A DNA stretch of 64,000 bases from Nocardioides pantholopis (lineage in GTDB: Bacteria > Actinomycetota > Actinomycetes > Propionibacteriales > Nocardioidaceae): NCBI RefSeq assembly GCF_003710085.1, contig NZ_CP033324.1, positions 3,225,501 through 3,289,500 on the forward strand, read 5' to 3'. A program made the position numbers and the translations under genes. Every line of letters begins with the position of its first letter. The stretch's first letter is position 1. Below, piece by piece: positions 48,388 through 57,726 of the stretch. The notes under the pieces were generated by a model. The model was not told the origin of the DNA. It ran no database searches and was given only the letters and a program-made list of their open reading frames with translations.

Positions 48388-50436
48388 ATGCACCACGCAC
48401 CGCGCCCCCTGCGCCGCACCGGCCTCCGCAGCTCCGCCGGCCTCGCCGCCGCCGCCCTGCTCGTCACCGGCCTCACCACGATCGGAACCGCGGCCGACGC
48501 CGCCGTGCCCACCACCGAGCTCGGCTTCGAGCCGAACGACCTCGTCGCGGTCGGTGACGCGGTCTTCGCCGTCGGGTCCGACACCGTCTGGTCCGAGGAC
48601 GGCGACGAGGTCGAGTCCTCCCACGGCTACGTCGCCCGCTTCGGCGCCGACGGGAATCCGGTCGGCGAGCCGCTCGACCTCGGCGACGGCAGCACCGCGG
48701 TCGCCGCGGCACCCGGCGGCGCGGCAGGCACGCTGATCGTGGTCGGCAGCACCCAGGTCTCCGGCGAGGACGAGGACAGCGAGCCGGCCACCGTGGGCGC
48801 CATCTGGACCGTCGACGCGGACCTGCAGGGCCAGCCCGAGATGGAGACCCTCACGGACCAGCTGAACGACGTGGCTACGCGTGGCACCACCTCGGCCATC
48901 GTCGGGACATCCAGCGACGACGGCTGGGTCTCCACCGGACAAGAGCGGATCAGCCTCGGGCGCGTGGCCCCGCAGGTCGTCGCGATCGGCCGGAACGCCG
49001 TGTTCGCCGCCGGCGTCACGTGGGACGACGACGGCCAGGGCATCGCCACCGCGTGGGAGGTCACCGAGGACGGTGCGCAGCCCGTGGCACTCGAGGAGGA
49101 GCACTCCTGGGTGAGTGACCTCGTCGTCGACGTCGACTCCGACGTCGCCTACGTCGCCAGCCATGCACCCAACTGGTACGAGAACTCGGGCATCACCGTC
49201 CTCGACGGCGACGACCAGACCTTCGTGGAGCTCGAGACGCCGGCGACCGCACTGGCGCTCTCCGCCGACGGCGAGACGCTGTACGCCACGACGGCCTCCG
49301 ACACGGTCGAGGCGTACGCCACCGACGCCCTGGACTCCTACGACGACGACAACCCGGCGCCGTCGAGCTGGTTCGACGACCTCGAGCCCGACTCGATCCT
49401 GCTCGGCGCGAACGGCACCGTGCACCTCGCGGACTCCCAGGGCAAGCGCGTGGCCACCCTCACGACGCCCGCAGCGCCGGCCAACCTGACGGCCGCACCG
49501 GACTCGATGTCGACCACCGGAATCTATGCGTCGTGGAACGAGGGCAAGCACTCCTTCGAGCTCGACGAGGAGACCCCCACGGACTACGTCGTCACGGTCC
49601 GGAACGCCGCCGGGAACCTGGTTGCCACCGAGACCACCTGGGACCAGGTCTTCTCGACCGACGACCTGGCGGCCGGCCAGACGTACACGGTCACCGTGAC
49701 CGCCGTCGACGGCGCGTTCGCCAGCCCGGTGTCCACCACCACGGTCACCACCCACGCCCGGTTCGTCCAGGCCCCCGCGGCCGTCACCGTCCAGGGCAGC
49801 CTCACCGTCGGCAGCCAGGTCTCGCTGAACCCCGGCACCTGGGAGCCCGGCACCACGCTCTCCTACGAGTGGTACGGCTCGACCTCTGAGGGTGGCGGCG
49901 CCATCGGCCGCGGCCAGACGCTCGCCCTGACCGCGGAGCACCTGGGCATGACCATCACGGGTGTCGTCACCGGCACCCACCCCGACGCGGCCGGCGTCAC
50001 GCTCGACGCCCGCCCCGGCGCTGTCGCATCCGCCACCCTGCCCGCGCTTCCGGCCGGCACCCCGCGGATCAGCGGGACCGCCCAGGTCGGCAAGACCCTC
50101 ACCGCCACCGCCGGCAGCTGGCCCGCCGGCACCGCGCTGAGCTACCGCTGGACCGCTGACGGCAAGACCGTCGCCGGCGCCACCGGCAGGACGCTGAAGG
50201 TCACCAAGGCCCTGCAGGGCAAGCGGATCGCCGTCCAGGTCACCGGCACCCTCGCCGGTCACCGGGCCACGGTGGCGGCCAGCGCGCCGAGCACCAAGGT
50301 CGCCGCCGCCCCCACTGCCAAGCAGAAGGCCAAGGCCAAGGCCAAGAAGGCGAAGCAGAAGGCCAAGGCGAAGGCGAAGAAGGCCAAGCAGAAGGCCAAG
50401 GCCAAGAAGAAGGCGAAGAAGTCGCGCCGGAACTGA
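48388..50436 (+). CDS. Secreted beta-propeller/Fn3/Ig-like protein with lysine-rich tail
   Basis: The 682-residue exported protein begins with a signal peptide (residues 1-39, ending TAADAA). The next 340 residues contain repeated beta-propeller-like blades, for example [20 protein letters not shown] and [16 protein letters not shown]. They are rich in Asp/Glu. A fibronectin-III-like domain follows ([19 protein letters not shown] onward), then two Ig-like repeats with the shared pattern VGxxLxxxxGxWxxGTxLSYxW. The last 40 residues are almost only Lys, Ala and Gln (repeats of AKAKKAKQK). No sortase motif is present. The basic tail may bind acidic wall polymers or DNA. The ATG at 48388 follows GAAGGGAA. 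It is probably controlled by the divergent regulator. Function unknown. Confidence 0.85.
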   Translation: MHHAPRPLRRTGLRSSAGLAAAALLVTGLTTIGTAADAAVPTTELGFEPNDLVAVGDAVFAVGSDTVWSEDGDEVESSHGYVARFGADGNPVGEPLDLGDGSTAVAAAPGGAAGTLIVVGSTQVSGEDEDSEPATVGAIWTVDADLQGQPEMETLTDQLNDVATRGTTSAIVGTSSDDGWVSTGQERISLGRVAPQVVAIGRNAVFAAGVTWDDDGQGIATAWEVTEDGAQPVALEEEHSWVSDLVVDVDSDVAYVASHAPNWYENSGITVLDGDDQTFVELETPATALALSADGETLYATTASDTVEAYATDALDSYDDDNPAPSSWFDDLEPDSILLGANGTVHLADSQGKRVATLTTPAAPANLTAAPDSMSTTGIYASWNEGKHSFELDEETPTDYVVTVRNAAGNLVATETTWDQVFSTDDLAAGQTYTVTVTAVDGAFASPVSTTTVTTHARFVQAPAAVTVQGSLTVGSQVSLNPGTWEPGTTLSYEWYGSTSEGGGAIGRGQTLALTAEHLGMTITGVVTGTHPDAAGVTLDARPGAVASATLPALPAGTPRISGTAQVGKTLTATAGSWPAGTALSYRWTADGKTVAGATGRTLKVTKALQGKRIAVQVTGTLAGHRATVAASAPSTKVAAAPTAKQKAKAKAKKAKQKAKAKAKKAKQKAKAKKKAKKSRRN

Positions 50437-50444
50437 CGCCCACG

Positions 50445-50475
50445 CTCGGCCCGGGCCCTCGGGGCCCGGGCCGAG
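50445..50475 (+). terminator. Terminator after the secreted-protein gene
   Basis: Perfect 13-bp stem CTCGGCCCGGGCC / GGCCCGGGCCGAG (50445-50457 and 50463-50475), 8 nt after the stop, with a 5-nt loop. It separates the gene from fbiC. Confidence 0.8.
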
Positions 50476-50534
50476 CCGCGTCCACGGGCGGACCCGTCCA
50501 CCGCGGCGGCCGCCGTCCGGATAGCCTGCTGAGG

Positions 50535-53096
50535 ATGAGCGAGACGCCCACCCCCCAGCAGGTACGCCGCGCGCTGGCCCGCGCGGAGCGAGGCGCGGCG
50601 CTCGACCCCGCCGAGGCCGCCGTCCTGCTGGCGGCCTCCGGGCCCGACCTGGAGCGGCTCACGGCCGCCGCCGCGAAGGTCCGGGACGCCGGCCTGGCCG
50701 CCGCCGGGCGGCCCGGCGTCGTGACCTACTCCCCCAAGGTCTTCATCCCGATGACCCGGCTGTGCCGGGACCGGTGCCACTACTGCACGTTCGTGACCAC
50801 CCCCGGGCACCTCGAGCGGGCCGGGGAGTCGATGTTCCTCTCGCCCGACGAGATCCTCGAGATCGCCCGCGGCGGCGCCGAGCTCGGCTGTCTGGAGGCG
50901 CTGTTCACGCTCGGCGACCGGCCCGAGGACCGCTGGCCCGAGGCCCGCGCCTGGCTCGACGAGCAGGGCTACGACTCCACGCTGGCCTACGTGCGGGCGA
51001 TGGCGGTCCGGGTGCTCGAGGAGACCGGGCTGCTGCCGCACCTCAACCCCGGCGTCATGTCGTGGGAGGAGATGAACCGCCTCCAGGCGGTCTCCCCGTC
51101 GATGGGGATGATGCTCGAGACCACCTCGGCCCGGCTCCACGAGACCCGCGGCGAGGCCCACTTCGGCTCCCCCGACAAGGACCCCGCCGTGCGGCTGCGG
51201 GTGCTCGAGGATGCGGGCCGGCTCTCGGTGCCGTTCACGACCGGGCTGCTGGTCGGCATCGGCGAGACCCTCGCCGAGCGGGCCGAGACGATCTTCGCGC
51301 TGCGCGCGACCTCCCGGGCCTACGGCGCGGTCCAGGAGGTGATCGTGCAGAACTTCCGGGCCAAGCCCGACACCGCGATGCGGCACACCGGGGACCTCGA
51401 CCTGGACGAGTACCGCGCCGCGATCGCGGTCACCCGCCTGGTGCTGGGCCCCAAGGCGCGGATCCAGGCGCCGCCGAACCTCGTCGACCTCGAGGAGTGC
51501 CGCGCGCTGCTCGGCGCCGGGGTCGACGACTGGGGCGGGGTCTCCCCGCTGACGCCCGACCACGTCAACCCCGAGCGGCCCTGGCCCTCGCTGGACCGGC
51601 TGCGCGCGATCACCGAGCAGTGCGGCCTCGACCTGGCGCCGCGACTGACCGTGCACCCGGAGTACGTCGTCGCCTCGCTCTCCGGCGGCACGCCCTGGAT
51701 CGACCCCCGGCTGCACCAGCACGTCGCCGCCCTGGCGCTGCTGGACGGGCCGCGCGCCGGCCTGGCGCGCCCCGGCGTACGCCCGAGCGGGCTGCCGTGG
51801 CAGGAGCCCGACGGCGGGTTCGCCGCCGCCGGACCGGGAACGGGCCGGACCGACCTGCACACAGCTGTCGACACCGAGGGGCGCACCGCCGACCGGCGCG
51901 GTGACTTCGCCTCGGTCTACGGCGACTGGGACGCGGTCCGCGAGGCCGCCGGCAGCACCGGCGCCCCGGCGGTGCTGCACGCCGAGGGCCGCGAGGCGCT
52001 GGCCGCCGCCGAGGCCGATCCCGGCGGCCTCTCGGACGAGCACGCGCTGACGCTGATGACCGCCGAGGGCGACCTGCTCGACCAGGTCTGCCGGCTCGCG
52101 GACGACCTGCGCCGCGAGGTCGTCGGCGACGAGGTCACCTACGTCGTCAACCGGAACATCAACTTCACCAACGTCTGCTACGTCGGCTGCCGGTTCTGCG
52201 CGTTCGCCCAGCGCCGCAGCGACGCCGACGCCTACTCGCTCTCCCTCGACGAGGTCGCCGACCGGGCCGCGGAGGCCTGGGACCTCGGCGCCACCGAGGT
52301 GTGCATGCAGGGCGGCATCGACCCCGAGCTGCCGGCCACGGCGTACTTCGACCTGGCCGCCGCGGTCCGCCAGCGGGTGCCGGGCATGCACGTGCACGCG
52401 TTCTCCCCCATGGAGGTCGTCAACGGCACCGCGCGCACGGGGCTCTCCATCGAGGACTTCCTGATCAAGGCGCGCGAGGCGGGCCTCGGGTCGCTGCCCG
52501 GCACGGCCGCGGAGATCCTCGACGACGAGGTGCGCTGGGTGCTCACCAAGGGCAAGCTGCCCACCCGGACCTGGGTCGAGATCGTCTCGACCGCCCACCG
52601 GGTGGGGATCCCCACCACCAGCACGATGATGTACGGCCACGTGGACCACCCCCGGCACTGGGTCGGGCACCTGCGGGTGCTCTCCCGGATCCAGGACGAG
52701 ACCGGCGGCTTCACCGAGTTCGTGCCGCTGCCGTTCGTGCACACCAGCGCGCCGATCTACCTCGCCGGCGTGGCCCGGCCCGGCCCGACCCTGCGCGACA
52801 ACCTCGCGGTGCACGCGATGGCGCGGATCCTGCTGCACGGGCGGATCCACAACATCCAGACCAGCTGGGTCAAGCTCGGGACCGACGGCACCCGGGCGAT
52901 GCTCAACGCCGGCGCCAACGACCTCGGCGGCACGCTGATGGAGGAGACCATCTCCCGGATGGCCGGCTCCGAGCACGGCTCGGCGAAGACCGTCGCGGAG
53001 CTGGTCGAGATCGGGGCCGGGATCGGCCGCCCGGTCCGCGAGCGGACCACGCTCTACGACGCGGTACGCCGCGACCCGGAGCCAGCCACCGGCTGA
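50535..53096 (+). CDS. fbiC: FO synthase, fused CofG-CofH radical SAM enzyme
   Basis: It makes the deazaflavin FO, the chromophore precursor of F420, from a diaminouracil and tyrosine. The 853-residue protein fuses the two subunits that are separate in archaea. The CofG half carries the radical-SAM cluster motif CRDRCHYC (near 76-83). The CofH half carries CYVGCRFC (near 548-555). Other conserved blocks include [15 protein letters not shown] and [19 protein letters not shown]. This is the actinobacterial form. Together with npdG and an F420-dependent oxidoreductase in this window it shows that the organism makes and uses F420. ATG at 50535; a terminator precedes it, so it has its own promoter. 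Confidence 0.97.
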   Translation: MSETPTPQQVRRALARAERGAALDPAEAAVLLAASGPDLERLTAAAAKVRDAGLAAAGRPGVVTYSPKVFIPMTRLCRDRCHYCTFVTTPGHLERAGESMFLSPDEILEIARGGAELGCLEALFTLGDRPEDRWPEARAWLDEQGYDSTLAYVRAMAVRVLEETGLLPHLNPGVMSWEEMNRLQAVSPSMGMMLETTSARLHETRGEAHFGSPDKDPAVRLRVLEDAGRLSVPFTTGLLVGIGETLAERAETIFALRATSRAYGAVQEVIVQNFRAKPDTAMRHTGDLDLDEYRAAIAVTRLVLGPKARIQAPPNLVDLEECRALLGAGVDDWGGVSPLTPDHVNPERPWPSLDRLRAITEQCGLDLAPRLTVHPEYVVASLSGGTPWIDPRLHQHVAALALLDGPRAGLARPGVRPSGLPWQEPDGGFAAAGPGTGRTDLHTAVDTEGRTADRRGDFASVYGDWDAVREAAGSTGAPAVLHAEGREALAAAEADPGGLSDEHALTLMTAEGDLLDQVCRLADDLRREVVGDEVTYVVNRNINFTNVCYVGCRFCAFAQRRSDADAYSLSLDEVADRAAEAWDLGATEVCMQGGIDPELPATAYFDLAAAVRQRVPGMHVHAFSPMEVVNGTARTGLSIEDFLIKAREAGLGSLPGTAAEILDDEVRWVLTKGKLPTRTWVEIVSTAHRVGIPTTSTMMYGHVDHPRHWVGHLRVLSRIQDETGGFTEFVPLPFVHTSAPIYLAGVARPGPTLRDNLAVHAMARILLHGRIHNIQTSWVKLGTDGTRAMLNAGANDLGGTLMEETISRMAGSEHGSAKTVAELVEIGAGIGRPVRERTTLYDAVRRDPEPATG

Positions 53097-53164
53097 CCCC
53101 TCCGACCGCGGCAGGCCGACGAGCAGGCGACGCATCCGGCCGGGGCTACCGGTCACCGGCCTCC

Positions 53165-54205
53165 ATGGCTGTCTCGGTGGTCCAAGCCCTGGCCGGGGCT
53201 GCGGCCGCGCTCCTGTCGACGCTCCTCGTCGTGGTCCTGGCCCACCTCCTCGCCCGGCGCGCCGTACTCCGCTGGCCGGCGAGCCGGCGGCTGCTCCGGC
53301 ACCTCCGGGTGCCGTTCCGCGCGCTGCTGCTGATCATCGCCGCGGCCGGCTGGATCGCCGCCGTCCGCCTGTGGGGCGCCGACGACGCGGGCTGGGACGC
53401 CGCCGCGCTGGTGGCCCGGATCGCGATGATCGCCGTCGTCGCCTGGCTGATCTGCGTGGTGCTGCTGTTCATCGAGGACCTCGGCCTGGGCCGGCCCCGC
53501 GCCGAGACGCGCGACGACCGGCTGGCCCGCCGGCTGCGCACCCAGGTGCTGCTGGTGCGGCGGCTGACGATCGCCGGGGTGGTGGTGATGGCCGCCGGCT
53601 CGATCCTGCTCAGCTTCCCCGGCGTGCGCGCCCTGGGAGCGAGCGTGCTGGCGTCGGCCGGGCTGCTCTCGGTGATCGCCGCGGTCGCCGCCCAGTCGGC
53701 GCTGGCCAACCTCTTCGCCGGGATCCAGCTGGCGTTCAGCGACGCGATCAAGGTCGACGACGCGGTCATCGTCGAGGGCGAGTGGGGGCGCATCGAGGAG
53801 ATCACGCTCAGCTACGTGGTGGTCCGGCTGTGGGACGACCGGCGGATGATCCTGCCGTCGACGTACTTCATCACCACGCCGTTCCAGAACTGGACCCGGC
53901 GCAACTCCGAGCTGCTCGGCGCCGTCGAGCTCGACCTGGACTGGAACGTCGACACGGTCCGGATCCGTCAGGCCCTGCCCGCGATCATGGCGGACGCCGG
54001 CCCGATGTGGGACGGCCGGGTCGCGCACTTCCAGGTGACCGACGCCGTGCAGGGGTGGGTCCGGGTCCGGGTGCTGGTGACCTCCCACGACGCGCCGACG
54101 CTCTTCGACCTGCGCTGCTTCGTGCGCGAGCAGCTCGTCGTGTGGCTGCGCGAGCACAACCCCGACGCCCTGCCGCACGTGCGGCTGCGCGAGGACCGCG
54201 ACTGA
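53165..54205 (+). CDS. MscS-family mechanosensitive channel protein
   Basis: This is a 346-residue membrane channel that would open on hypo-osmotic shock. Four hydrophobic helices span residues 5-155. The third helix of MscS is recognisable as the pore segment SVIAAVAAQSALANLFAGIQLAFSD (split over about 165-195), followed by the beta domain VDDAVIVEGEWGRIEEI and the F(Q/S)NWTRRN motif near 240. The C-terminal alpha/beta domain follows. The start is the ATG at 53165; no strong ribosome-binding site is visible, so a slightly later start is possible. It lies 68 nt after fbiC on the same strand. Confidence 0.88.
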   Translation: MAVSVVQALAGAAAALLSTLLVVVLAHLLARRAVLRWPASRRLLRHLRVPFRALLLIIAAAGWIAAVRLWGADDAGWDAAALVARIAMIAVVAWLICVVLLFIEDLGLGRPRAETRDDRLARRLRTQVLLVRRLTIAGVVVMAAGSILLSFPGVRALGASVLASAGLLSVIAAVAAQSALANLFAGIQLAFSDAIKVDDAVIVEGEWGRIEEITLSYVVVRLWDDRRMILPSTYFITTPFQNWTRRNSELLGAVELDLDWNVDTVRIRQALPAIMADAGPMWDGRVAHFQVTDAVQGWVRVRVLVTSHDAPTLFDLRCFVREQLVVWLREHNPDALPHVRLREDRD

Positions 54206-54278
54206 GGCCTTTCGGGCGCCTCGCGACGAATTGGGAAACCCCGCGGCGAACCATAGACGTGACGTACATCACCTTATA

Positions 54279-54295
54279 TGTTGTGGCGAACAACA
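54279..54295. promoter_or_regulatory. Candidate ROK operator before the sugar uptake operon
   Basis: An AT-richer stretch contains the inverted repeat TGTTGT / ACAACA (54279-54284 and 54290-54295) with a 5-nt spacer. It overlaps TATATG (54275-54280), which could be a -10 hexamer. The transporter operon it precedes ends in a ROK repressor gene, which makes it the natural candidate for the binding site. Confidence 0.45.
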
Positions 54296-54358
54296 AACGG
54301 TGGCGGCCCCCGATCAGCGGCGGATGCGGATCACCGAAGAGCTAGGAGGCGGTTTCGC

Positions 54359-55456
54359 ATGAAGCGAAAGCAGAGCTTGGTGGTCGTCGGTCTGCTCGGG
54401 GCAGCCCTGGCGCTCACCGCGTGCGGTGACGACTCGGACTCGGGATCGGGCAGCGACACCGACAACAGCGGCGGCGCCAGCGCCGAGGGCAAGATCGGCG
54501 TGATCCTCCCCGACACCGAGTCCTCGGTGCGGTGGGAGAGCGCCGACCGGCCGGCCCTGGAGTCGGCGTTCGAGGAGGCCGGCGTCGAGTACAGCATCCA
54601 GAACGCCGAGGGCGACGCCGACAAGATGACGACGATGGCCGACAGCATGATCGCCGACGGCGTGACCGTGCTGGCGATCGTCAACCTCGACTCGGACTCC
54701 GGCAAGGCCATCCAGGAGAAGGCCGCCTCCCAGGGCGTGAAGACCATCGACTACGACCGGCTCACCCTCGGCGGGTCGGCGGAGTACTACGTCTCCTTCG
54801 ACAACACCAAGGTCGGCGAGCTCCAGGGCCAGGGTCTGGCCGACTGCCTCGGTGAGGGCGCGAAGAACATCGTCTTCCTCAACGGCTCCCCGACCGACAA
54901 CAACGCCACGCTGTTCGCGGCCGGCGCGCACTCGGTGCTCGACGAGATCGCCGACTACCAGGTCGTCGGCGAGCAGGCGGTCCCCGAGTGGGACAACGAC
55001 CAGGCCGTGACGATCTTCCAGCAGCTCTACACCGGCGCCGGGGGCAAGGTGGACGGCGTGCTCGCCGCCAACGACGGCCTGGGCGGCTCGGTGATCTCGG
55101 TCCTGGAGCAGAACGGGCGCAACGGCAAGGTGCCCGTGACCGGACAGGACGCGACCGCCGAGGGTCTGCAGAACATCCTCGCCGGCGACCAGTGCATGAC
55201 CGTCTACAAGTCCGCGAAGCTCGAGGCCGGCGCGCTGGCCGACACCGCCATCGCCCTGGCCCAGGGCGAGGAGGCCGAGACCACCGGCACGACCGAGGAC
55301 TCCGAGTCCGGGCGCGAGGTGCCCTCGATCCTGCTCGACCCGCAGATGATCACCAAGGAGAACGTCTCCGAGGTCATCACCGACGGCGGTCAGGCCAAGG
55401 AGGACGTCTGCGCCGGGGCGTTCGCCGACCTCTGCGCCGAGGCCGGCATCTCCTAG
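54359..55456 (+). CDS. Sugar ABC transporter substrate-binding lipoprotein (XylF-like)
   Basis: This 365-residue extracytoplasmic binding protein is tethered by lipid. The signal ends in the lipobox LTAC with the Cys near residue 22. A Ser/Asp/Gly-rich linker follows. The periplasmic-binding-protein type-1 fold then opens with GKIGVILPDTESSVRWE, as in D-xylose and ribose binding proteins. ADGVTVLAIVNLDSDSGKAI and VTGQDATAEGLQNILAGDQ match the XylF pattern. Two Cys near the C-terminus (DVCAGAFADLCAE) may form a disulphide. The ATG at 54359 follows AGGAGG. It leads an operon with the ATPase and permease; the sugar (xylose-like or other) is inferred. Confidence 0.9.
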   Translation: MKRKQSLVVVGLLGAALALTACGDDSDSGSGSDTDNSGGASAEGKIGVILPDTESSVRWESADRPALESAFEEAGVEYSIQNAEGDADKMTTMADSMIADGVTVLAIVNLDSDSGKAIQEKAASQGVKTIDYDRLTLGGSAEYYVSFDNTKVGELQGQGLADCLGEGAKNIVFLNGSPTDNNATLFAAGAHSVLDEIADYQVVGEQAVPEWDNDQAVTIFQQLYTGAGGKVDGVLAANDGLGGSVISVLEQNGRNGKVPVTGQDATAEGLQNILAGDQCMTVYKSAKLEAGALADTAIALAQGEEAETTGTTEDSESGREVPSILLDPQMITKENVSEVITDGGQAKEDVCAGAFADLCAEAGIS

Positions 55457-55462
55457 GGCTGT

Positions 55463-55496
55463 GGTGCCCGGGTCGCGGCTGCGCGACCCGGGCACC
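55463..55496 (+). terminator. Intercistronic hairpin between the binding protein and ATPase genes
   Basis: Perfect 15-bp stem (55463-55477 and 55482-55496) with a GCTG loop, 6 nt after the binding-protein stop and 53 nt before the ATPase start. In such operons a hairpin here often lets the binding protein be made in excess, by partial termination or by protecting the upstream mRNA. Which applies cannot be seen. Confidence 0.7.
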
Positions 55497-55548
55497 CCTC
55501 CCCCGACCCACGCAGCACGTGGGTCTCGAACGTCTCGAAAGGGTCGAC

Positions 55549-56325
55549 ATGACACAGCCACTGCTCGAGCTGCGAGGAGTGAACAAGACCTTCGGGGTCG
55601 TCCACGTCCTCCACGACGTCGACTTCGCCGTCTATCCCGGACAGGTGACGGCGCTCGTCGGCGACAACGGCGCCGGCAAGTCCACGCTGGTGAAGATCAT
55701 CGCGGGCATCTACGGCCGCGACTCCGGCGACTACCTCTTCGAGGGCAACCCGGTCACCGTGCACGGGCCGCGCGACGTCGCCGACCTGGGCGTCGAGGTC
55801 GTCTACCAGGACCTCGCCCTGTGCGACAACCTCGACATCGTCGAGAACATGTTCCTGGGCCGGGAGACGAAGCGCGGCCTGGCCCTGGACGAGGTCGCGA
55901 TGGAGTCCCGGGCCCGGGAGACCCTGGCCTCGCTGTCGGTGCGGACCGTGCAGTCGGTGCGCCAGAGCGTGGCCAGCCTCTCCGGCGGTCAGCGGCAGAC
56001 CGTCGCGATCGCCAAGGCGGTGCTGTGGAACTCCCGCATCGTGCTCCTCGACGAGCCGACCGCCGCGCTGGGCGTCGCCCAGACCCGCCAGGTCCTCGAC
56101 CTGGTACGCCGGCTGGCCGACCGCGGGCTCGGCGTCGTGCTGATCTCCCACAACCTCACCGACGTCTTCGAGGTCTCCGACCGCATCACCGCCCTCTACC
56201 TGGGCCGGGTGGCCGCGGACGTCCCCACCAAGGACGTCAACCACAACCGGGTCGTCGAGCTGATCACCGCGGGACGCTCCGGGGACCTCGGCATCGCCGA
56301 GAACCCCGCCGTCGTCACCGTCTAG
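55549..56325 (+). CDS. Sugar ABC transporter ATP-binding protein
   Basis: This 258-residue single-domain ATPase powers the adjacent permease. Walker A is GDNGAGKST, the signature is LSGGQRQTVAIAKAV, Walker B is IVLLDEPTAALG, and the switch His is in LISHNLTDVF. GDNGAGKST with AGIYGRDSGDYLFEG is typical of the XylG/RbsA-like group. Those proteins usually carry two ATPase domains (about 500 residues); here there is only one, as in FrcA-like systems. ATG at 55549 with GAAAGGG upstream. Confidence 0.93.
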   Translation: MTQPLLELRGVNKTFGVVHVLHDVDFAVYPGQVTALVGDNGAGKSTLVKIIAGIYGRDSGDYLFEGNPVTVHGPRDVADLGVEVVYQDLALCDNLDIVENMFLGRETKRGLALDEVAMESRARETLASLSVRTVQSVRQSVASLSGGQRQTVAIAKAVLWNSRIVLLDEPTAALGVAQTRQVLDLVRRLADRGLGVVLISHNLTDVFEVSDRITALYLGRVAADVPTKDVNHNRVVELITAGRSGDLGIAENPAVVTV

Positions 56326-56364
56326 TTCCACCGTCTGCGCAGTCCTCGGAAAGCGAGCGCCACC

Positions 56365-57717
56365 ATGACCGTCGGGTCGGACCCCACCATCACCCCGGGC
56401 ACCCCGGGCACCCCGGGCACGCCGGGCAACCCGGGCGACCCCGGGAACCCGGGCGTCCCCGGAGCCCCCGGATCCCCGGACGCCGGCTTCGCCGGCGACC
56501 GCCACAACGACAACCCCACGCTGCTCGACTCCGCCCGCGACTACGTCACCCGGGTGCGCAGCGGCGACATGGGCTCACTGCCGGCGCTGTTCGGGCTCGT
56601 GGTGCTGTTCATCGTCTTCAGCCTGGCCCACGACAGGTTCCTCTCCACGCTGAACCTCGCCAACCTGATCACCCAGTCCGGCTCGATCTGCGTGCTGGCG
56701 ATGGGCCTGGTCTTCGTGCTGCTGCTGGGCGAGATCGACCTGTCGGCGGGCGTCGCCGGCGGCGCCTGCGCCTCGATCGCCGGGCTGCTGATCGTCGACC
56801 ACGGCCAGAGCTGGTGGGTCGGCGTGCTCGCCGCCCTGGCGGTCGGCGCCGTCATCGGCGCCGTGATCGGCGTCCTCGTGGCGATGCTCGGCATCCCGTC
56901 GTTCGTGGTCACGCTGGCCTTCTTCCTGGGCCTCCAGGCCGTGCCGCTGAAGCTGATCGGCGCCGGCGGCTCGATCGGCATCGACGACGAGGTGCTGCGC
57001 GGGCTGACCATCAAGAACGTCCCGGTCACGGCCGGGTGGATCGCCGCGGTCGCGCTGGTGCTGGGCTACGCGGTGCTGTCGCTGGTCCGGTACCGGACCC
57101 GGGTGGCGCGCGACCTCCAGCGCCCCCCGATCGCCCTGGTCGTCATCAAGATCGTGGCCCTCGCCGCTGTCGTGCTCGGGATCACCGCCCTGCTCAACAC
57201 CAACCGCAGCCTCAACCCGGTCTTCCCGATCCAGGGCATCCCCTGGGTGCTGCCGGTGGTCGCCGTGCTGCTGATCTTCTGGACCTTCGTGCTCGGCCGC
57301 ACCGCCTACGGGCGCCACCTGTACGCGGTCGGCGGCAACGCCGAGGCGGCACGCCGCGCCGGCATCAACGTCCAGCGGATCCGGATCAGCGCGTTCATGA
57401 TCGCCTCCTCGATGGCCGCGGTCAGCGGCATCCTCGCCGCGTCGTACGCCGGCAAGGTCTCGCCCGGCTCCGGCGGCGGCAACGTGCTGCTCTACGCCGT
57501 GGGCGCCGCGGTCATCGGCGGCACCAGCCTCTTCGGCGGCCGCGGCCGCGCCGTGCACGCGGTCATCGGCGGCGTCGTGATCGCGACGATCACCAACGGC
57601 CTGGGGCTGCTCAACCAGGCCAGCTACATCAACTACATCGTCACCGGTGGCGTGCTGCTGCTCGCCGCGAGCGTCGACGCGATCTCGCGGCGCCGACGCT
57701 CCGCGGCGGGCGTCTAG
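56365..57717 (+). CDS. Sugar ABC transporter permease (XylH-like) with collagen-like N-terminus
   Basis: This 450-residue inner-membrane permease has about ten helices starting near residue 70. EIDLSAGVAGGACASIAGL and GTAYGRHLYAVGGNAEAARRAG (the ATPase contact region) identify the BPD_transp_2/XylH-RbsC family. The odd part is the first 42 residues: repeated Gly-x-x triplets of the form TPG, NPG, DPG, VPG, APG, encoded by tandem DNA repeats. They should face the cytoplasm. Homologues I recall lack this. The ATG at 56365 gives MTVGSDPTITPG; if translation began later the repeat would be lost, but I see no better start. The ROK repressor gene follows 9 nt later. Confidence 0.92.
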   Translation: MTVGSDPTITPGTPGTPGTPGNPGDPGNPGVPGAPGSPDAGFAGDRHNDNPTLLDSARDYVTRVRSGDMGSLPALFGLVVLFIVFSLAHDRFLSTLNLANLITQSGSICVLAMGLVFVLLLGEIDLSAGVAGGACASIAGLLIVDHGQSWWVGVLAALAVGAVIGAVIGVLVAMLGIPSFVVTLAFFLGLQAVPLKLIGAGGSIGIDDEVLRGLTIKNVPVTAGWIAAVALVLGYAVLSLVRYRTRVARDLQRPPIALVVIKIVALAAVVLGITALLNTNRSLNPVFPIQGIPWVLPVVAVLLIFWTFVLGRTAYGRHLYAVGGNAEAARRAGINVQRIRISAFMIASSMAAVSGILAASYAGKVSPGSGGGNVLLYAVGAAVIGGTSLFGGRGRAVHAVIGGVVIATITNGLGLLNQASYINYIVTGGVLLLAASVDAISRRRRSAAGV

Positions 57718-57726
57718 GCCGCCGGC

